The notes beneath the pieces are model-generated. The model did no database searches, was not told where the DNA came from, and saw only the letters and a program-made list of their open reading frames with translations. This document shows positions 58,607 through 64,000 of a stretch of DNA of 64,000 nt, piece after piece (position 1 is the stretch's first letter; every line of letters starts with the position of its first letter). Where the stretch lies: assembly GCA_028280615.1 (NCBI GenBank), contig JANQLK010000057.1:1-64000 (forward strand), in the 5' to 3' direction. Both the position numbers and the translations under genes were made by a program. The DNA is from Woeseiaceae bacterium. GTDB taxonomy: Bacteria; Pseudomonadota; Gammaproteobacteria; Steroidobacterales; Woeseiaceae.

Positions 58607-60016
58607 ATGAAGCCCGCAGAGGTACTTGCCCTCATCAACGACAATGACGCGAAGTTTGTCGACTTTCGATTCACCGACACCAAAGGCAAGGAACAGCACG
58701 TAACGGTACCCGCGCACACTGTCGACGAGGACCTGTTCGAAGAAGGCAAGATGTTCGACGGCTCGTCGATCTCCGGTTGGAAGGGCATAAACGAGTCGGA
58801 CATGATCCTGATGCCGGATCCCGCGACGAGTGTCCTCGATATCTTCACCGAGGAGCCGACCGTAAACATCCGCTGCACGGTCGTCGAGCCGGCCACGATG
58901 CAGGGCTACGACCGCTGCCCGCGTTCGCTGGCCGAGCGCGCCGAGGCCTACCTCAAGTCCACGGGCATCGCCGACACGGCCTATTTCGGTCCCGAGAACG
59001 AGTTCTTCGTATTCGACAGCGTCGCCTGGGACGACAACATGCAGGGCGCGTTCTACAAGATCGATTCCGATGAGGGTGCCTGGAATACGAACCGTTCCAT
59101 CGAGGACGGCAATACGGGCCACCGCCCGACCGTCAAGGGCGGCTATTTCCCGGTACCGCCGGTCGACTCGCTGCACGACATCCGCTCGGCGATGTGCCTG
59201 GCGCTCGAAGACATGGGTATGAAGACCGAGGTGCATCACCACGAAGTGGCCACGGCCGGCCAGTGCGAGATCGGCGTCGCGTTCAACACGCTCGTCAACA
59301 AGGCGGACGAGGTTCAGATGCTGAAGTACGTCGTGCACAACGTCGCGCACGCGTTCGGCAAGACGGCGACGTTCATGCCGAAACCGCTGGTCAACGACAA
59401 CGGTAACGGCATGCACGTTCACCAGTCGCTCGCGAAGGACGGCACCAACCTGTTCTCGGGTGACGGCTACGGCGGCCTGTCGGACACGGCGCTGTACTAC
59501 ATCGGCGGCGTCGTCAAGCACGCCAAGGCGATCAACGCATTCACGAACCCGGCCACCAACAGCTACAAGCGACTCGTGCCGGGCTTCGAGGCGCCGACGA
59601 TACTCGCCTACTCCGCCCGCAACCGTTCGGCATCGATTCGTATTCCGTACGTCGCGAACCCGAAAGCACGGCGTATCGAAGTACGCTTCCCCGACTCGAT
59701 GGCGAACCCGTACCTCGCCTTCTCGGCGCTGATGATGGCGGGCCTCGACGGCATCCAGAACAAGATCCACCCGGGTGACGCCATGGACAAGGACCTGTAC
59801 GACCTGCCGCCCGAGGAAGAGAAGACGCTGGATCTCGTGGCGTTCTCGCTCGAAGAGGCGCTCAATGCGCTCGACACGGACCGCGAGTTCCTGAAGGCCG
59901 GTGACGTGTTCTCGGACGACCTGATCGACGCCTACATCGACCTCAAGATGGAGAATGTCACGCGGCTGCGCATGACGACCCACCCGGTCGAGTTCGACAT
60001 GTACTACAGCCTGTAA
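58607..60016 (+). CDS. glnA: Glutamine synthetase type I
   Basis: GlnA makes glutamine from glutamate, ammonia and ATP. The 469-residue product has the length of E. coli GlnA. The beta-Grasp N-terminal segment [11 protein letters not shown], the catalytic [10 protein letters not shown] and [11 protein letters not shown] and the ATP-binding [10 protein letters not shown] are present. The adenylylation tyrosine is Y398 in [10 protein letters not shown], so it is the GlnE-regulated GSI-beta type. GGAGG 7 bases before ATG 58607 fixes the start. NtrC/sigma54 control upstream and ntrBC downstream give the classical nitrogen operon. Confidence 0.98.
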   Translation: MKPAEVLALINDNDAKFVDFRFTDTKGKEQHVTVPAHTVDEDLFEEGKMFDGSSISGWKGINESDMILMPDPATSVLDIFTEEPTVNIRCTVVEPATMQGYDRCPRSLAERAEAYLKSTGIADTAYFGPENEFFVFDSVAWDDNMQGAFYKIDSDEGAWNTNRSIEDGNTGHRPTVKGGYFPVPPVDSLHDIRSAMCLALEDMGMKTEVHHHEVATAGQCEIGVAFNTLVNKADEVQMLKYVVHNVAHAFGKTATFMPKPLVNDNGNGMHVHQSLAKDGTNLFSGDGYGGLSDTALYYIGGVVKHAKAINAFTNPATNSYKRLVPGFEAPTILAYSARNRSASIRIPYVANPKARRIEVRFPDSMANPYLAFSALMMAGLDGIQNKIHPGDAMDKDLYDLPPEEEKTLDLVAFSLEEALNALDTDREFLKAGDVFSDDLIDAYIDLKMENVTRLRMTTHPVEFDMYYSL

Positions 60017-60029
60017 CTCCCCCCGCCGA

Positions 60030-60063
60030 GAGCCGGTCGGGCGGTCATAACGCCGGCCGGCTC
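60030..60063 (+). terminator. Hairpin downstream of glnA
   Basis: GAGCCGG (60030-60036) pairs with CCGGCTC (60057-60063), and much of the interior also pairs, 14 bases after the glnA stop. There is no T tract, so it may be an attenuating hairpin separating glnA from ntrBC rather than a full terminator. Confidence 0.4.
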
Positions 60064-60100
60064 GCTGGCTCCATGGGTTGCGTATTGCTATGCTGAAATC

Positions 60101-60634
60101 ATGGACAAACGACTGCTTCTGCTGCTGTTCGGACTCTGCGCCGGGTCTGCGGTCTTCGCCCAGGCATACCGCTGGGTGGACGCCGACGGCGTGGTCCATT
60201 ACTCGGACCGGCCGGAGCCCGGAGCGCAGGAAATCGAGCTTCCCGAGGCAAACGTCACGTCCGTTCGACGGATTGATCGGCCCGCAGCCGTCGATCCCGG
60301 CGGCGACGCCGCTGTTGAGGCGTTCGAATACGAAACCCTCGAGGTCACGTCACCTGCGGCCGAAGAGACATTATGGAATATCGAGGGCGTCCTGAGCGTC
60401 ACTCTGACGACGCGACCGGCGCTTCGGCCGGGGGACCAGGTGCGCGTCTATTTCGACGGCCAGTCGAGGCTCGTGAACGGCCTGAGTTTCCAGGTGAACA
60501 ACGTCTACCGGGGTGTGCACAACATCCAGGCCGAGATCGTGGACCCGGGTGGAGCGCTACTGATTCGCAGCCAGCCGAACCGCTTTTACGTGCAGCAAAC
60601 CTCGATCCTGAACCAGACGCAACGAACGCGGTAA
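60101..60634 (+). CDS. DUF4124-domain exported protein
   Basis: The 177-residue protein has a signal peptide (about 1-20, ending VFAQ) and begins with AYRWVDADGVVHYSDRPEPGA, the hallmark of DUF4124. The C-terminal half is a single beta-rich domain of unknown function (SVTLTTRPALRPGDQVRVYFDG, then HNIQAEIVD). It sits between glnA and ntrB, a placement I know from other gammaproteobacteria. Its stop lies close to the ntrB coding region. Confidence 0.85.
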   Translation: MDKRLLLLLFGLCAGSAVFAQAYRWVDADGVVHYSDRPEPGAQEIELPEANVTSVRRIDRPAAVDPGGDAAVEAFEYETLEVTSPAAEETLWNIEGVLSVTLTTRPALRPGDQVRVYFDGQSRLVNGLSFQVNNVYRGVHNIQAEIVDPGGALLIRSQPNRFYVQQTSILNQTQRTR

Positions 60635-60684
60635 GCGTCGCCGGCCCTAGCCATCGCGGCGCGAACAGCCACGACGAGCCGGAC

Positions 60685-61755
60685 CTGCTGGATCGCCTGA
60701 CGCGGCGTATTGTCGACAACCTGAGCGCTGCCGTCGTCGTGCTCGATGAGGCGCTCCTGATCGTCGCGCTCAACGTCGCGGCCGAGAACCTCCTCGGGAT
60801 AAGCGAGCAGCGCGCGCGCGGCGAATCGCTGCAACGGCTGGTCGGCGACGATCCGGCGCTCGCCGACATCCTGTATCGCGTGCTCGAGTCGGGCGCACAC
60901 TATGCGGTCGAACTCAGGCTGCCGCCGACCGAGGTCGATGAGGCCGAACGTATCGTCGACTGCCGCGTGTCGCCGTTCGACGGTGACGAAGCCGAGCTGC
61001 TGGTCGAAATGACCGATATCACCCGGCGTGCGCAGATCAGCCGCGAGAACGCGCTGCTCATTCAACATGGCGCGGGCCGCCGCATGATTCGCCAGCTCGC
61101 GCACGAGATCAAGAATCCGCTGGGCGGCATCCGCGGCGCGGCGCAGCTCCTCGAGCGACAGCTCCTGGACGACGAGCTGCGCGAGTACACCGACGTCGTG
61201 ATCAGCGAGACCGACCGGCTTGCGGGCCTCGTCGATCGGCTGCTCGGGCCGGGTGGACCACCGAACAAACAGCCGCACAATGTGCACGAGCTCATCGAAT
61301 ACGTGGTTCGGCTCGTACTGGCCGAGGACGAGCGGTCCCTGCACATTCATCGCGACTACGACCCCGGTCTGCCGCTGATCGCGCTGGACCGGGACCAGAT
61401 GGTCCAGGCGCTGCTCAACATCGTTCGCAACGCCGCGATCGCGCTCGACGGCCACGGCACGATCGTGCTGCGCACGCGCGCGGTCACAAACTTCACGATC
61501 GGCGACGTCCGCCACCGGGTCATTGCGAGCATCGAGATTGAGGACGACGGCCCGGGCATACCGCCCGATCTCAGGGACTCGATCTTCTACCCGCTGGTCA
61601 CGAGCCGCGACAGCGGCACGGGCCTCGGCCTGCCCGCGGCGCAGGAACTCATCAGTCGGCACGGCGGACTGATCGAGTTCGACAGCCGACCCGGGCGGAC
61701 CGTATTCCTGGTTCGCCTGCCGCTCAACGAAGAGGACGGGGTTCGCCATGGCTGA
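60685..61755 (+). CDS. glnL: Nitrogen regulation sensor kinase NtrB
   Basis: NtrB phosphorylates NtrC when nitrogen is limiting. The protein has a PAS-like domain (DNLSAAVVVLDEALLIVALN), the H-box LAHEIKNPLGGIRGAA, N-box NIVRNAAIAL and G-boxes DDGPGIP and GTGLGLP. No ATG, GTG or TTG occurs in frame in the expected start region. CTG at 60685 is proposed because it gives 356 residues (E. coli NtrB has 349) and leaves about 12 residues before the PAS domain. The only upstream in-frame ATG is at 60373, deep within the DUF4124 gene; GTG at 60738 would cut into the PAS domain. The call is certain, the start is not. Confidence 0.93.
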   Translation: MLDRLTRRIVDNLSAAVVVLDEALLIVALNVAAENLLGISEQRARGESLQRLVGDDPALADILYRVLESGAHYAVELRLPPTEVDEAERIVDCRVSPFDGDEAELLVEMTDITRRAQISRENALLIQHGAGRRMIRQLAHEIKNPLGGIRGAAQLLERQLLDDELREYTDVVISETDRLAGLVDRLLGPGGPPNKQPHNVHELIEYVVRLVLAEDERSLHIHRDYDPGLPLIALDRDQMVQALLNIVRNAAIALDGHGTIVLRTRAVTNFTIGDVRHRVIASIEIEDDGPGIPPDLRDSIFYPLVTSRDSGTGLGLPAAQELISRHGGLIEFDSRPGRTVFLVRLPLNEEDGVRHG

Positions 61756-63151
61756 CGAGACGCTCGAAGTCTGGGTCGTTGACGACGACCAGTCGGTGCG
61801 CTGGGTGCTGGAAAAAGCGCTCAGATCCGACGGTATGAACACGCGGAGCTTCGAGCGTGCCGAACCGCTATTGGCGGCCATCGAGGACGGCGAGCCCGAC
61901 GTGCTCGTCACCGACGTCAGGATGCCCGGCATGAGCGGTTTGCAGCTTCTCGAGCGGCTCAAGCGCCGGTTCAGCGAGCTGCCCATCATCGTCATGACGG
62001 CGCATTCCGATCTCGACAACGCCGTGGCCGCGTATCGCGGCGGCGCGTTCGAGTACCTGCCCAAACCGTTCGACATCGACGAGGCGCTGGAACTCGTCAA
62101 CAAGGCCGCCCGCAGCGACGGTGATCAGGACCTTGCCGCGACCGCCCGCCGGCACCGCGCGATCCCGTCGCTGATTGGCGAGGCGCCGGCGATGCAGGAG
62201 GTGTTTCGCTCGATCGGACGGCTCGCGGGCTCGAGCATGAACGTTCTGATCACGGGCGAGTCCGGCACGGGCAAGGAACTCGTCGCGCGGGCCCTCCACG
62301 AGCACAGCCCGAGAAAGGACCGGCCATTCGTTGCGCTGAACACGTCCGCGATCGCGGCCGAACTGCTCGAGTCGGAACTGTTCGGCCACGAAAAAGGCGC
62401 GTTCACGGGCGCCGACGCCCGCCGCATCGGCCGATTCGAGCAGGCCGACGGCGGTACGCTGTTCCTGGACGAGATCGGCGACATGTCGCTCGCGCTGCAG
62501 ACGCGGCTCTTGCGCGTCCTCGCGGAAAGCGAGTTCTATCGCGTTGGCGGCCAGACCTCGATCAAGGTCGACGTGCGGGTCATCGCGGCCACCAACCAGG
62601 ACCTCGTTCGCGAAGTCGCCGAGAAGCGCTTCCGCGAAGACCTGTTCCACCGCCTGAACGTCATTCACATCAACACGCCTCCCTTGAGGCATCGGCGCGA
62701 AGACATACCGCTGCTGCTCAATCACTACTTCAGCGAGGCCGCAAAAGAGCTCGGCACGAACGTCAAGGTGGTCGACAGCGACGCGATGGAACTCCTGTCG
62801 AGCTACGACTGGCCGGGCAACGTCCGCCAGGTCGTCAACGCCGCGCGGCGGCTCACGGTAACGGCCCCGGGCAGCGTGATAACGACCGAGGACATTCCCT
62901 TGGACCTCGGCGGCTCCGCCGACCCTCAGCGGGCGAGCAACGACTGGACGACCGGTCTTGCGGCCTGGGCGAAAAAACGGCTCGCGGGCGGCACGACACC
63001 GCTGCTCGACGAAGCCCTGCCCGAGTTCGAGAGAACGCTGATTCGCGAGGCCCTCAATCGAACCCGCGGCCATCGTCAGGAGGCCGCGAAACTGCTGGGC
63101 TGGGGGCGCAATACACTGGCGAGGAAGATGAAGTCCCTGGAGCTCGACTGA
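61748..63151 (+). CDS. glnG: Nitrogen regulator NtrC
   Basis: NtrC is the sigma54-dependent activator of the nitrogen response. The 467-residue protein has a receiver domain with phosphoacceptor D56 in VTDVRMPGM, an AAA+ domain with GESGTGKE, the sigma54-contacting GAFTGA (in HEKGAFTGAD), Walker B GGTLFLDEIGD, and a C-terminal Fis-type helix-turn-helix (GHRQEAAKLLGWGRNTLARKM). Its start overlaps the ntrB end by 8 bases. Its sites are expected at the glnA promoter at 58413-58460. Confidence 0.97.
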   Translation: MADETLEVWVVDDDQSVRWVLEKALRSDGMNTRSFERAEPLLAAIEDGEPDVLVTDVRMPGMSGLQLLERLKRRFSELPIIVMTAHSDLDNAVAAYRGGAFEYLPKPFDIDEALELVNKAARSDGDQDLAATARRHRAIPSLIGEAPAMQEVFRSIGRLAGSSMNVLITGESGTGKELVARALHEHSPRKDRPFVALNTSAIAAELLESELFGHEKGAFTGADARRIGRFEQADGGTLFLDEIGDMSLALQTRLLRVLAESEFYRVGGQTSIKVDVRVIAATNQDLVREVAEKRFREDLFHRLNVIHINTPPLRHRREDIPLLLNHYFSEAAKELGTNVKVVDSDAMELLSSYDWPGNVRQVVNAARRLTVTAPGSVITTEDIPLDLGGSADPQRASNDWTTGLAAWAKKRLAGGTTPLLDEALPEFERTLIREALNRTRGHRQEAAKLLGWGRNTLARKMKSLELD

Positions 63152-63186
63152 CGAAAGCGTTGCCGGTGCCGGCGGGGCCTTTTCGT
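63151..63186 (+). terminator. Possible terminator after ntrC
   Basis: ACGAAA (63151-63156) can pair with TTTCGT (63181-63186), with an inner GCCGG/CCGGC hairpin, and a partial T tract follows. Weak support. Confidence 0.35.
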
Positions 63187-63230
63187 TTCGAAGGCAGTAG
63201 AATCACAGGCAGATTCTCACCGAGCTAGCG

Positions 63231-63728
63231 ATGACCATCCCCATTCTGCTTGCCGCGCTCGCCCTCGTCGCGGTCAGCTGCCTCGTTTCGCTGATGATCC
63301 TGTTCATGGGCGGCGGACAGTCCGGTCCGGACAGCGGCGGTCTCGTCGTGCTGCAGCTCACGGCGATTCCCGTGTCTGTCGGCATCGCCGCTTACGTAGT
63401 GCTGCTGTTTACGACGGCCTACGGCCGGGCCGACGGTCTCAGGCGGCTCTGGGCCGCGATGCCGCAGTGGCTCCTGTTCGGCTACGTACTCATCAACTCG
63501 CTGACGCTCGCCGGGGAACTCGCGAACTTCGTGATCTACCGCGCCATGGGTGAGCCCATCCCGTACCTCGAGCACGTGCCGTTCGTGGCGCTGCTCGCCA
63601 CGACGACGGCGTTTCTCCTGCTGTACGCCCGCCAGCAGGCGAACAACGGACCGGCCCTGTCGGGCCGCTGGGCGCCGCCCGATCCGCCGGGCACGCGCGG
63701 CGAACCCTGGGAAGATGATCGCTGGTAG
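63231..63728 (+). CDS. Predicted four-helix membrane protein
   Basis: The 165-residue protein has four hydrophobic segments (about 3-25, 40-62, 78-98 and 115-133) and a proline-rich cytoplasmic tail (APPDPPGTRGEPWEDD). I do not recognise a family. It lies 80 bases after ntrC and converges on the pyrD-like gene after 11 bases. Confidence 0.72.
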   Translation: MTIPILLAALALVAVSCLVSLMILFMGGGQSGPDSGGLVVLQLTAIPVSVGIAAYVVLLFTTAYGRADGLRRLWAAMPQWLLFGYVLINSLTLAGELANFVIYRAMGEPIPYLEHVPFVALLATTTAFLLLYARQQANNGPALSGRWAPPDPPGTRGEPWEDDRW

Positions 63729-63739
63729 GACTGTGTCGC

Positions 63740-64000
63740 TCAGCCGAGCTGGCCGACGAGCTCCGCGACGTTCGAGAAGCCGTGCCGCTCGAGGTAAGCG
63801 GCAATGCCTGCATTGATCTTCGGGCAAACCAGCGGATCGTAAAACAGCGCCGTGCCGACGCCGACGGCGGTCGCGCCCGCGAGCAGGAATTCGATCGCAT
63901 CCGCGGGCGTCACGATTCCGCCCTGGCCGATGATCGGCACGCCGTGCGGCTTTGCGACCTCGTAGACCTCGTGGACCTTCAGGAGCGCGATCGGTTTGAT
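63740..64000 (-). CDS. pyrD: Dihydroorotate dehydrogenase, class 1B-like, 3' end only
   Basis: The last 87 codons of a dihydroorotate dehydrogenase-type flavoprotein are present; the 5' part is outside the window. The FMN-binding PIIGQGGIVTPADAIEFLL and AGATAVGVGTALF segments and the IKPIALLKVHEVYEVAK strand match the NAD-dependent (class 1B) catalytic subunit PyrD-B rather than the membrane-bound quinone type. It would act in pyrimidine synthesis. Confidence 0.78.
   Translation of the reverse strand: MKPIALLKVHEVYEVAKPHGVPIIGQGGIVTPADAIEFLLAGATAVGVGTALFYDPLVCPKINAGIAAYLERHGFSNVAELVGQLG

Noticed and set aside
58508..60199. 563-codon open frame opposite glnA
   Set aside because: Antisense shadow of glnA, whose sequence is unmistakable.
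60373..60684. ATG at 60373 as the ntrB start
   Set aside because: It would overlap the DUF4124 gene by 262 bases and give 460 residues, 110 more than typical NtrB; the added part has no NtrB-like features.

Overview
The window is the replication-origin region of a GC-rich gammaproteobacterial chromosome. The backbone (rpmH, rnpA, yidC, mnmE, mnmG, rsmG, parA, parB and the atp operon on one arm; dnaA, dnaN, recF, gyrB and then glyQ, glyS on the other) is the arrangement known from Pseudomonas-like gammaproteobacteria. The many exported peptidases and the lineage-specific small proteins suggest a marine heterotroph near Woeseiaceae or Steroidobacterales. That placement is inference; no marker search was run.

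Layout. 1-6313: ATP synthase operon on the minus strand (atpD partial, then G, A, H, F, E, B, I), with a readable sigma70-type promoter at 6426-6454. 6592-10151: an EAL-domain protein with altered catalytic residues, an outer-membrane lipoprotein and an exported amidohydrolase. 10191-14514: parB, parA, rsmG and an exported S9 peptidase. 14543-19843: prpD, prpC, prpB (methylcitrate cycle), acuI-like reductase and cytochrome c4, with a palindromic operator-like site before prpB. 20014-21822: DUF945-type protein and a Nudix hydrolase. 21833-28911: oligopeptide ABC importer and mnmG. 29031-36192: exported S33 hydrolase, NatAB-like exporter, two M16 peptidases and a small outer-membrane barrel. 36302-41243: mnmE, a hydrolase-OsmC fusion, yidC, rnpA, rpmH. 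41507-47760: dnaA, oriC-like region, dnaN, recF with two parS-like palindromes, gyrB. 47760-52333: membrane-anchored GST-like protein, lipoprotein, M13 peptidase, a terminator, a TrkH fragment and a small membrane protein. 52330-58325: M28 peptidase, plsC, gmhB, glyS, glyQ. 58413-63151: glnA behind NtrC sites and a sigma54 promoter, a DUF4124 protein, ntrB, ntrC. 63231-64000: a small membrane protein and the 3' end of a dihydroorotate dehydrogenase gene.

How it fits together. ParA/ParB (10-12 kb) would act on the parS sites in recF (44.6 and 45.2 kb), so the segregation genes and their sites lie on opposite sides of oriC. The acuI-prp cluster would carry acryloyl-CoA to propionyl-CoA and on to pyruvate plus succinate. 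The oligopeptide importer and seven secreted or envelope hydrolases/peptidases point to protein-derived carbon and nitrogen, and glnA-ntrBC is the nitrogen control unit.

This is mostly core genome and no wholly new system is evident. The most unusual items are an M16 protease with an N-terminal membrane module normally seen on signalling proteins, the parS pair inside recF, an ntrB gene without a usual start codon, a TrkH relic, and the core origin gene order repeatedly interrupted by catabolic cassettes.
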